Positions 28,489 through 35,225 of a stretch of DNA of 64,000 nucleotides are shown here, piece after piece. The position numbers and the translations under genes were made by a program. This DNA is from Xanthobacteraceae bacterium. Its GTDB lineage: Bacteria; Pseudomonadota; Alphaproteobacteria; Rhizobiales; Xanthobacteraceae. The DNA lies in the NCBI GenBank assembly GCA_019752575.1, contig JAIELW010000006.1, forward strand, positions 25,954-89,953. The letters are read 5' to 3'. The first letter of the stretch is position 1. Each line of letters begins with the position of its first letter. The notes beneath the pieces were generated by a model, which did no database searches, was not told where the DNA came from, and saw nothing but the letters and a program-made list of their open reading frames with translations.

Positions 28489-29397
28489 ATGCGGGCGGGC
28501 ATCGTCGCCATATTCTTCTTCGCAGGGACGCTTGCGCTCGGGCATTACGTGGCCGCGCCGTTCTTCTGCCGTGGCGGAATCGTCATTCCAACGTTGGACG
28601 CGAAAGCGCTTTGCGGTGCGGACCTGCATCTGAACCGCTCGGGTTCGGTGCTGCTCTACTTCGGCTCCATCGCGATCGCTTTTCTGTTCGGCCTGATCGC
28701 GAGCCTCTTGCCCAGCCGCGCAAAGCAAGCGTCCGATGCGAAGTCTGAAAAGAACCACGCCGAGACGTTCGAGCAGATCGTCGCCGCGACGGAAGCCAAG
28801 CAGACGCCGGCCGCGAATCCTTCGGCCGCTGCTGCACCGGCAAGCACAGCGGCCGTGCCCGCTTCGACATCGGCGTCGACGCCCGCGCCAAAACCGACGC
28901 CGGTTGTGCCCGGTCCCTCGCAGGCTGACGCCGCGGTCGCCGCCGCGGTCCTCTCCGGCGCGCCAGCAGACAAGAAACCTGCCGCCGAGCCGGAAAAGAA
29001 AGCCGAGCCTGCGCCCGCTGCGGCGCCGCAAAATCCGGCGACGGCAGCGGCAGCGGATGCAATCACGGTCGGGCTCGCCGTCGCCATGAACGGTTCGCGC
29101 GGCGCCTTCGACGGCACCAATCAGGAATTGCTCGAGCGCTTCCGCGAACTGAAGAAGCAGGAAAGCGTGAACTCGATCGCGCAGGCGCAGCGGTTGCTCG
29201 ACGAAAGCACGTTCTCCGCGCTCTCGAAGGGCGTCGATCCCAAGCAGCATCTATCCGAGATCGCGCATCTGGTGCTGGCCGAAGACCCGGATCTGAAATC
29301 CGGCGTGGTGCGGGGCGTGGTGGTCCACATCGCGGCCCGCCTCAAGGAACTGGGCGTGGTTCAGAAAATCCCGAGCCCCGCGAAGCCCGCAGCCTGA
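28489..29397 (+). CDS. Hypothetical membrane protein with long Ala/Pro-rich linker
   Basis: 302 residues: TM helix (about 5-25), a short loop with two cysteines (FFCRGG, ALCGADLH), second TM (about 53-73), then about 100 residues rich in A, P, K and E (APASTAAVPAST..., KPTPVVPGPSQ), and a C-terminal helical domain (about 195-290: NQELLERFRELKKQESVNS, HLSEIAHLVLAEDPDLKSG). It converges on the ExbB-type operon. I do not recognise the family; a cell-envelope scaffold role is possible. Confidence 0.6.
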   Translation: MRAGIVAIFFFAGTLALGHYVAAPFFCRGGIVIPTLDAKALCGADLHLNRSGSVLLYFGSIAIAFLFGLIASLLPSRAKQASDAKSEKNHAETFEQIVAATEAKQTPAANPSAAAAPASTAAVPASTSASTPAPKPTPVVPGPSQADAAVAAAVLSGAPADKKPAAEPEKKAEPAPAAAPQNPATAAAADAITVGLAVAMNGSRGAFDGTNQELLERFRELKKQESVNSIAQAQRLLDESTFSALSKGVDPKQHLSEIAHLVLAEDPDLKSGVVRGVVVHIAARLKELGVVQKIPSPAKPAA

Positions 29398-29430
29398 TTG
29401 TCGTGCAAATCCGGATTAGCAATCAGACCG

Positions 29431-29991
29431 TCAGAAAATTCTCCGCAGTGCCCTTTTTACTTCGTCAGGCACATTGATGTGCGGACGTTGATGCTGATGC
29501 GGTCCGCGCGGAGCGATTTGCTGTTGCTGCTGCTGCGGACCTTGCGGCTCGTTGTCCACGTTCCTCTGCCGTGATTCCGAGGGCTGCGACGGCTGTTGCT
29601 GCTGCTGCTGAGGTGGCGGCGTTTTCTGCACTTCTTTTGCCGGCGGCGGTGCGCTCACGTTGGTAGACGGCGCGGCGGCCGGTGTGCTGCCGCCACGGAA
29701 TGCGCCGGTCAGGGCGGAAGCCCCGCCGACGAAAAGCAGGATGACGGCGGCATAGACGATGCCCGCCGCGAGTCCGGGCTTGTTGTTAAGCCCGATCTTG
29801 CCAAGCAGTTTCTCCATCCCGCCTATCAGCGCGCCGAACATCGTGCCGACGAACGCGAACGGCGATGCGCGCTTCGCTTCGACGGCGGTCTTGTCTTTCT
29901 TCGCCGCCGGGACCCATCCGCATTGCGGGCATTTGTCCTGCGCGTCGATATCGAACACATGGCCTTCGATGCAGCGGATCATTTTCGTCAT
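29431..29991 (-). CDS. Zinc-ribbon membrane protein with poly-Q tail (ExbB-type operon, gene 3)
   Basis: 186 residues from ATG 29991, overlapping the stop of the upstream gene by 4 nt. An N-terminal zinc-ribbon (CIEGHVFDIDAQDKCPQCGW) reads C-x2-GH...CPxCG; a cytoplasmic basic stretch follows, a TM helix (about 75-95, GIVYAAVILLFVGGASALTG), then a periplasmic low-complexity tail with glutamine runs and HQHQRPHINVP, ending in DEVKRALRRIF. The tail is encoded by near-uniform CAG/CAA repeats. Likely works with the two preceding gene products. Confidence 0.75.
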   Translation of the reverse strand: MTKMIRCIEGHVFDIDAQDKCPQCGWVPAAKKDKTAVEAKRASPFAFVGTMFGALIGGMEKLLGKIGLNNKPGLAAGIVYAAVILLFVGGASALTGAFRGGSTPAAAPSTNVSAPPPAKEVQKTPPPQQQQQQPSQPSESRQRNVDNEPQGPQQQQQQIAPRGPHQHQRPHINVPDEVKRALRRIF

Positions 29992-30956
29992 GGCGACACC
30001 TTTGCGGCGTTGGCGACCTGATCCTTCAGCCAAGCAAGGATCGGCGGGGAAGGTTCTTTGAAGTCGAATTCTCCGCTGGGTTGAATATTGATCTGGTAAG
30101 GGACTGCGGCGAACTCGTCTTTCGGAATCACGATCCGGATCGTGAAAGTAGACCTCACAACATTTTTGCTGAGAAACGCGGTCTGCATCGTAATATAGAC
30201 GCTGCAATCCTGTTGCGTGCGCTTGAGCCGCAATCCTCGATACTGGCCGAGTTGTTCGGTGTCGTAACTCTGCTTTACGACGACGATATTGAATACACCC
30301 GGATCGGTAACATAGTAGAACGACGAGTTGTTGAAGCGCGCGTGCGTGCCCGGCGTAGCGTTGACGTTCGGATAGGTTCTCCGGAATTCGTGGTCGCTGA
30401 GCGAGGTCCCCTGACCCAGCGTCGCCCCGTCATTCAGCACATATTTGTCCTGCACATTGTTGGGGCGATTGAGATACATCTCCGGCACCACCAGACCGAT
30501 GCGAAGCCGCGCATCCATGCAATCCCAGTTGATCAGGTGGCCCGTGACGACGAATTTTTCGTTGGCGAGCTTCTTCTCCAGTTCCGCGATTTCCTGTTCC
30601 AGTGCTGCGTTTTCCTGTTCCAGCCGCTGCACCTGCGCGTTGAGCGCGTCGTTGTCGCGCCGAAGCTGCTCGATCAGTTTCTTCGCTTCTTCCAGCCGGC
30701 GGCGCATTTCTTCGAGGAGCTTCGCGATATCTTCCGGGGTCGCCTTCGCGATGACCTTGCGCAGAACTTCCGTCAGGTCCCGCTGCGTCTGCTCGACTTG
30801 CTGGGTGATCTGCTGCGCGGTCTGCTGGCCCAGCGGTTGCGACGAGTAATACTGCATGAACACGACCATGAGCACGAGGAACGCACCCATGGCCTTCGTC
30901 ACCACCGCCATGAGCGAGATGTCGAGGACCTCGATCGAGCGGTTGGGGCGGCGCAT
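29988..30956 (-). CDS. Coiled-coil partner of ExbB/TolQ-type channel (operon gene 2)
   Basis: 322 residues: short cytoplasmic start (MRRPNRSIEVLD), one TM helix (about 14-36, ISLMAVVTKAMGAFLVLMVV), a long coiled coil (about 42-135, rich in E, Q, R and L), then a beta-rich periplasmic domain with two cysteines (INWDCMDARLRIG, TQQDCSVYITM). The layout resembles MotB/ExbD/ZorB single-span partners, but no OmpA-like peptidoglycan-binding motif is present. The Asp usually found inside the TM is not at the expected position; D12 lies just before it and K21 within it. Confidence 0.75.
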   Translation of the reverse strand: MRRPNRSIEVLDISLMAVVTKAMGAFLVLMVVFMQYYSSQPLGQQTAQQITQQVEQTQRDLTEVLRKVIAKATPEDIAKLLEEMRRRLEEAKKLIEQLRRDNDALNAQVQRLEQENAALEQEIAELEKKLANEKFVVTGHLINWDCMDARLRIGLVVPEMYLNRPNNVQDKYVLNDGATLGQGTSLSDHEFRRTYPNVNATPGTHARFNNSSFYYVTDPGVFNIVVVKQSYDTEQLGQYRGLRLKRTQQDCSVYITMQTAFLSKNVVRSTFTIRIVIPKDEFAAVPYQINIQPSGEFDFKEPSPPILAWLKDQVANAAKVSP

Positions 30957-30966
30957 AACTCGAGAC

Positions 30967-31764
30967 CTATTTGCCGGTGTAGACGCGGTTGATCAGGTTC
31001 TGAAGGGTGTACTGCGCGGCGCGATTCAGCGCACCTTCCTCCCGCCGCTGCACGATGTTCTGGAGCAGCACCAGGATCGCGCTCAGGGTCAGCGCGATGA
31101 TCGTGGTGTAGAACGACACTTTGAGGCCGGCCGCCACTTTTTCGATGTCGATCTTGTTGGCGCCGCCGGCAAGCCCTTCGAGCGAGATCGCGATGCCGAT
31201 GACGGTTCCGATAAAGCCGGTGGTCGGGATGATCCACACCAGATAGCGGATGGTCTGATAGGCGAGGTCGAGCCGGTGCGTGATCAGCTCCAGCATGCTG
31301 GTGTAGATCGAGACCGCGTGTTCGAGCGACTTCGAGTTCGTCAGTTGCAGGATGGCTTCGTCGAGAAGCTGCGGCAGGAATGCGCCTTCCGGGGCTTCGA
31401 GCGCTGCGATCTTGCGGCGAATGGGTCCGAGCTCGTTGATGTTCAGAACCTCGTCGCCCTCCGGCAGCAGTTCTTTATGGAGATAGGTCTCCTCGCGCTC
31501 GGCTGCCTTATAGCGGACCCAGATGTCGGCAATGCCGAACGCGAACATGATGTAGAGCGCGTTCTGGATGCTGATGGGATAGATCCGGCCGAAAAAGGAT
31601 TTCGCCGACCAGTCGAACAGAAATACCGCGACGTCGGATTCTTTCGGGAAGATCAGCGAGCCCGCGAGAATGAGCAGACAGGTCGCGCCGATCGCGATCA
31701 GATAGGGCGAGCCACTGAAGCGCGCATAAAAATTCTGGGGCGCCGAAGACACAGCAGTCGTCAT
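30967..31764 (-). CDS. MotA/TolQ/ExbB proton-channel family protein (operon gene 1)
   Basis: 265 residues with TM segments about 20-40, 60-80, 170-195 and 210-235. The two C-terminal helices carry the family signatures: IIPTTGFIGTVIGIAISLEG and VSFYTTIIALTLSAILVLLQNIVQRRE. A cytoplasmic helical segment (about 85-165) lies between. It is the first gene of a three-gene operon; the coiled-coil partner starts 10 nt downstream. The proton-driven machine it powers is not recognisable as Tol, Ton, flagellar Mot or canonical Zorya. Confidence 0.85.
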   Translation of the reverse strand: MTTAVSSAPQNFYARFSGSPYLIAIGATCLLILAGSLIFPKESDVAVFLFDWSAKSFFGRIYPISIQNALYIMFAFGIADIWVRYKAAEREETYLHKELLPEGDEVLNINELGPIRRKIAALEAPEGAFLPQLLDEAILQLTNSKSLEHAVSIYTSMLELITHRLDLAYQTIRYLVWIIPTTGFIGTVIGIAISLEGLAGGANKIDIEKVAAGLKVSFYTTIIALTLSAILVLLQNIVQRREEGALNRAAQYTLQNLINRVYTGK

Positions 31765-31816
31765 CAGGATGTAATCCCCCGCCGCACGTAATTCGTTATT
31801 TCAATTAATTGGCTTC

Positions 31817-31844
31817 ACTATACTTCATGCGTTTCGGCGCTCAA
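31817..31844 (-). promoter_or_regulatory. Predicted promoter of the ExbB-type operon
   Basis: TTGAGC (31839-31844 on the complementary strand), 16-nt spacer, TATAGT (31817-31822), about 50 nt upstream of the channel gene start. No repeat or operator palindrome is evident. Confidence 0.5.
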
Positions 31845-31968
31845 GCGCGAAGGACTGCCCGGAATTGCCCGGGAATCGCGCAATCTCGTTGCGCCCGCGC
31901 AAGCCGGGGATTCGCGTTGCCGGATTGTCATCTGGACAGCGCCAGTCTCGCTGCCTTATACGCACCCC

Positions 31969-32379
31969 ATGAAGACCTTTTTTCTCGGCATCCTGACCTG
32001 GTGGAATTCAGCGACCTGGGGCACGTTCTGGTGGACGTGGACCAACGGCGAACTCGTCGGTACGGACAGCCAGGGCAACCGCTATTACCGCACGCATGGC
32101 GGCAAAGTGGAGAAGGACTTTCAGTTCGAGCGCCGCTGGGTGATCTATAACGGCCTCGCCGAGCCCTCGCGCGTCGGCCCCGACTGGCACGGCTGGTTGC
32201 ATCACACCGTCGATACGCCGCCGACCGAGGACAACTACAAGCGCCGCGACTGGGAAAAGCCGCACCGCCCGAATTACACCGGCACGCCGAGCGCGTGGCG
32301 GCCGCGCGGTTCGACGCTGGCTTCCGGCAAGCGCCCGCAGGCGACCGGCGACTATAAGGCTTGGTCTCCGAACGATTGA
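31969..32379 (+). CDS. NDUFA12-type NADH:ubiquinone oxidoreductase accessory subunit
   Basis: 136 residues, supernumerary complex I subunit shared by alphaproteobacteria and mitochondria. ATWGTFWWTWTNGELVGTDS, GNRYYRTHG, ERRWVIYNG, EPSRVGPDWHGWLHH and the P-rich tail with HRPNYTGTP match the family. It is often found upstream of the DUF2155-aat-acc block, which here is about 7 kb away, so the neighbourhood appears to have been interrupted. Confidence 0.93.
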   Translation: MKTFFLGILTWWNSATWGTFWWTWTNGELVGTDSQGNRYYRTHGGKVEKDFQFERRWVIYNGLAEPSRVGPDWHGWLHHTVDTPPTEDNYKRRDWEKPHRPNYTGTPSAWRPRGSTLASGKRPQATGDYKAWSPND

Positions 32380-32385
32380 CGCTTT

Positions 32386-32502
32386 GTCATTCCGGGACGA
32401 TGCGAAGCATCGGACCCGGAATCCAGTGCTACATTCTCAGGACTGTATTTTTTGCCGCCCTGGATTCCGGGTTCGCTCGCTTTGCTCGCGCCCCGGAATG
32501 AC
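32386..32502. repeat. Family D palindromic element
   Basis: Starts GTCATTCCGGGACGATGCG and ends GCCCCGGAATGAC. The inner junctions are CCCGGAATCCAG and CTGGATTCCGGG, inverted to each other. Located between the NDUFA12 gene and the OsmC-family gene. Confidence 0.8.
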
Positions 32503-32518
32503 AGATAACAGATAGAAG

Positions 32519-32989
32519 ATGCCCAACCAAAAATATAAAACATTCCTGCATTGGTCCGCCGAAGGCGGGGAGGGCACGAAAAGCTACCGCTCGTTCGCGC
32601 GAACGCACACAATCACCGCGAAGACGAAAAGCGGTGCGGAAAAGCCCGCGATCATCGCGACTTCCGCGTTTCATTCGCTCGATCATTACAATCCCGACGA
32701 GATGCTGCTCGCCTCGCTCTCCTCGTGCCACATGCTCTGGTATCTGCACTTGTGCTCGGAGAACGGCGTCGTGGTCGTCGACTACCGCGATGAGGCGGAA
32801 ATCGTCCTGAAGCTCGACGCCAAGGGCGAGGGCAAGGCCGAGCGTGCGACGCTGCATCCGCGCGTGACGATTTCATCGGGTAATCCTTCAGTTGCGCGTG
32901 CCCTGCACAAAGACGCGCATGGCAAATGCTTCATCGCGAACTCGGTGAATTTCCCAGTCGAATGCGAGCCGGAAATTGTTTCCAGTTAA
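32519..32989 (+). CDS. OsmC family peroxidase/protein
   Basis: 156 residues. OsmC/Ohr proteins reduce organic hydroperoxides with two cysteines. Here NPDEMLLASLSSCHMLWYLHL contains C70 and KDAHGKCFIANSVNFPV contains C137, both at the family positions. This subtype (N-terminal KTFLHWSAEGGEGTKSY) is a common uncharacterised OsmC branch, so hydroperoxide specificity is not established. Confidence 0.88.
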   Translation: MPNQKYKTFLHWSAEGGEGTKSYRSFARTHTITAKTKSGAEKPAIIATSAFHSLDHYNPDEMLLASLSSCHMLWYLHLCSENGVVVVDYRDEAEIVLKLDAKGEGKAERATLHPRVTISSGNPSVARALHKDAHGKCFIANSVNFPVECEPEIVSS

Positions 32990-32994
32990 TTCTC

Positions 32995-33116
32995 GTCATG
33001 CCCGGCCTCTCAAGTCGGCTTTAGCCGACTTGAGCATTTAAATGCCGGGCATTCACGCCTTCTCAGATTATCAGCGCTGTAAAGACGTGGATGGCCGGGA
33101 CAAGCCCGGCCATGAC
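32995..33116. repeat. Family B palindromic element, core resembles GIY-YIG element with gene removed
   Basis: Arms GTCATGCCCGGCC... and ...GGCCATGAC. The core reads CAGATTATCAGCGCTGTAA (33064-33082), which closely matches the bases flanking the GIY-YIG gene in the 40371-40733 element (CAGACTATCA on the left, CAGTAA on the right). The left arm carries a nested palindrome (33009-33045) with GTCGGCTTTAGCCGAC and GCATTTAAATGC. Confidence 0.8.
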
Positions 33117-33124
33117 GAAAAGAA

Positions 33125-34012
33125 TCACAGCACCACGATCCCCGAGTGCTTCGCCTTGTCGTCGGGCTCGACGTGGATCGAGATCAGCGCGTCGGTCACT
33201 TCCGCCTGGATCGCGCGCTCGAGCCGGTCGCAGATGTCGTGCGCTTCGGTGACCGACATCGAGCCTTTCACGACCAGATGAAACTCGACGAAAGTCATCG
33301 GCCCGGCCTGCCGCGTGCGCAGGTCGTGCGCCTCGATGGCGCCGTCGGCATTCTTCGCGATCGCCGCGCGGAGGCGCGTCAGCGTTTCTTCGGGCAGCGC
33401 TTCGTCGAGCAAGCCGCCCGCGGAACCTCTCAGCATGCGCCATCCGGCCCAGAGAATGTTGAGCGCAACGAACGCGGCCAGAATCGGATCGAGGATCGCG
33501 ATGCCGGTGGTGGCGGCGAGCGCAATACCGATAAAGACGCCGATGGAAGTAAAAACATCCGTGAGCAGGTGGTAGCCGTCTGCGGCGAGCGCCGCGGATT
33601 TCCGCGCCCGCCCGAAGCGGATCAGCACGGCGCACCAGATCGCGTTGATCGCGGTGGCGATACCGTTGAGCGCGAGACCGTGCCAGGGCGCCGCGATCAG
33701 GCGCGGCGTCTGATAGGCGTCCCAGGCTTCGCGCAAAATCGCGAGTGCTGCGATCACGATCAGCACGCCCTCGACGACGGCGGAAACATATTCCGCCTTA
33801 TGATGCCCGTAGGGATGCTCCTTGTCGGCGGGTTGCGCGGCGAAGCGCACCGCGATCAGTGCGACGATCGCGGTCACGACATTGACGACGCTCTCGATCG
33901 CGTCCGAGAGCAGCGCGACGCTGCCGGTGAGGTGATAGGCGAGATACTTCAGCGCGAGGACAGCGACGCCGACCGCGATGCTCACGGCTGCGAGTGTTTC
34001 GACGCGTTTCAT
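33125..34012 (-). CDS. Cation diffusion facilitator (CDF) family transporter
   Basis: 295 residues from ATG 34012, with six TM helices. The metal site has an Asp in TM2 (LLSDAIESVVN, D37) and HLLTD in TM5 (H148, D152), the HxxxD form typical of zinc-transporting CDFs. The cytoplasmic C-terminal ferredoxin-like domain ends with FHLVVKGSMSVTEAHDICD and ISIHVEPDD. It likely exports Zn(II) (or Fe/Cd) from the cytoplasm by proton antiport. It is divergent from a zinc-binding gene pair with two palindromic operators in between. Confidence 0.9.
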   Translation of the reverse strand: MKRVETLAAVSIAVGVAVLALKYLAYHLTGSVALLSDAIESVVNVVTAIVALIAVRFAAQPADKEHPYGHHKAEYVSAVVEGVLIVIAALAILREAWDAYQTPRLIAAPWHGLALNGIATAINAIWCAVLIRFGRARKSAALAADGYHLLTDVFTSIGVFIGIALAATTGIAILDPILAAFVALNILWAGWRMLRGSAGGLLDEALPEETLTRLRAAIAKNADGAIEAHDLRTRQAGPMTFVEFHLVVKGSMSVTEAHDICDRLERAIQAEVTDALISIHVEPDDKAKHSGIVVL

Positions 34013-34134
34013 GGATTGCGGTCTCGCGAAAGCCCGGCGAGGGTCTAGGCGCTGCCAGCGCTTCGCGCAAGTTGCTGAACTCAAATGCAAATCAGTTGCA
34101 TATGCGATGCGCTGGATACCGCTTGACCGCATAA

Positions 34135-34168
34135 TGATATATTGTATCAATACTGATATAAGGTATCA
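34135..34168. promoter_or_regulatory. Two tandem Zur-like palindromic operators
   Basis: Two 15-bp palindromes, TGATATATTGTATCA (34135-34149) and TGATATAAGGTATCA (34154-34168), are spaced 19 bp centre to centre. They overlap a probable promoter (TTGACC at 34123-34128, TATCAA at 34145-34150). They resemble the Zur consensus in shape and AT-rich arms and stand just upstream of a His-rich outer-membrane protein and a ZnuA-like gene. Confidence 0.65.
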
Positions 34169-34182
34169 AAATCGGGGCGGGC

Positions 34183-35220
34183 GTGAAATACGGGGTGTTG
34201 GCTGCAAGCATGCTGGCGGTATGCGGAACGATTGTGGGCGAGGCTGCGGCGCAAGCGCAGCCGTTCGGCCAGGAAACCGTGCAGACGCGCCCGCCGCGCT
34301 ATCAGCGCGCGCCGAACCCCGCATACCGGCACAATCATTCGCACGCTCACGCGCACCCGCATAACGATGGGCGGGTGCACGATCATCAAGATCGTCATCC
34401 GGAAGATCGCCACTTCGGCCATGCGCACGGAATCGAAACGGAATTTCTGTTCGGGTTCATCGCTGGTTCCGACACGCACCATCGCGGAGAGAAGACGGCG
34501 TCGATCGAAATCGTCGGCCGTATCGGAAAACGCGACGGGCGCTACGAAGCCTTCAGCAAGAAACTGGAATTCGTGTATGGCATCGCCGACAGTTTCAACG
34601 CGGCCATCAGCGTCTCGGCTGCGCGGCACCGCATTGTTGGCGTCACCGGCTTCGATGATGTCAACAACGGCCTCGCCTTCAACGGCATTGGCGGCGAGTT
34701 TCGCTGGAATCTTGCGAAGCGCACGGCGAATGGAATTGGCGTGACGTTGCATTTCGAGCCCGTCATCCAGCGCCATAACGAGTTAAGCGGCCTGCGCGGC
34801 AGAAAATACGGCGCGGAAAACAAGCTGATTTTCGATACCGAACTTCTGAAAGATCGGCTGTTTGCCGCTTTCAACCTTCAATACGAAGTCGAGCGTGTGC
34901 TTGAGGCGGGCGGGACCGAGTGGGAAAAAGGCTCGAAACTAGGCTTGGCATTCGCGCTCACCGGCCGCGTCGCGCCGAACCTCTATCTCGGTTTCAACGC
35001 GCAATATCAGCGCGCTTACGAGGGGCTGCTGTTCGGCGAGTTCACTGGCGAAGCGCTCTATCTCGGGCCGACTTTGTTCGCGAAGATCGGCGACAATGGT
35101 TTTCTGTCGCTGGCGTGGAATCGTCAGGTCTGGGGCGAGGAGGCCGGCGGCATTGCTCGTCTCGATCTTGCCAATTTCGAACGCGATCTGTTTCGTATGA
35201 AAGCGGGCATCGAGTTTTGA
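34183..35220 (+). CDS. His-rich outer-membrane protein of zinc locus
   Basis: 345 residues from GTG 34183. Signal peptide (cleavage after AAAQA, about residue 24), then a histidine-rich stretch (about 48-82: HNHSHAHAHPHNDGR, DHQDRHPEDRHFGHAHG) likely to bind Zn(II), then a beta-barrel pattern ending with an aromatic residue (...RMKAGIEF). Such proteins occur with zinc importers in alphaproteobacteria. Likely helps metal capture or crossing of the outer membrane. The ZnuA-like gene follows directly. Confidence 0.75.
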   Translation: MKYGVLAASMLAVCGTIVGEAAAQAQPFGQETVQTRPPRYQRAPNPAYRHNHSHAHAHPHNDGRVHDHQDRHPEDRHFGHAHGIETEFLFGFIAGSDTHHRGEKTASIEIVGRIGKRDGRYEAFSKKLEFVYGIADSFNAAISVSAARHRIVGVTGFDDVNNGLAFNGIGGEFRWNLAKRTANGIGVTLHFEPVIQRHNELSGLRGRKYGAENKLIFDTELLKDRLFAAFNLQYEVERVLEAGGTEWEKGSKLGLAFALTGRVAPNLYLGFNAQYQRAYEGLLFGEFTGEALYLGPTLFAKIGDNGFLSLAWNRQVWGEEAGGIARLDLANFERDLFRMKAGIEF

Positions 35221-35225
35221 GGAGT

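Noticed and set aside
29431..31764. Canonical Zorya phage-defence system
   Set aside because: The channel protein lacks the long ZorA tail, the partner lacks the OmpA domain of ZorB, and no ZorC, ZorD or ZorE-like gene is nearby.
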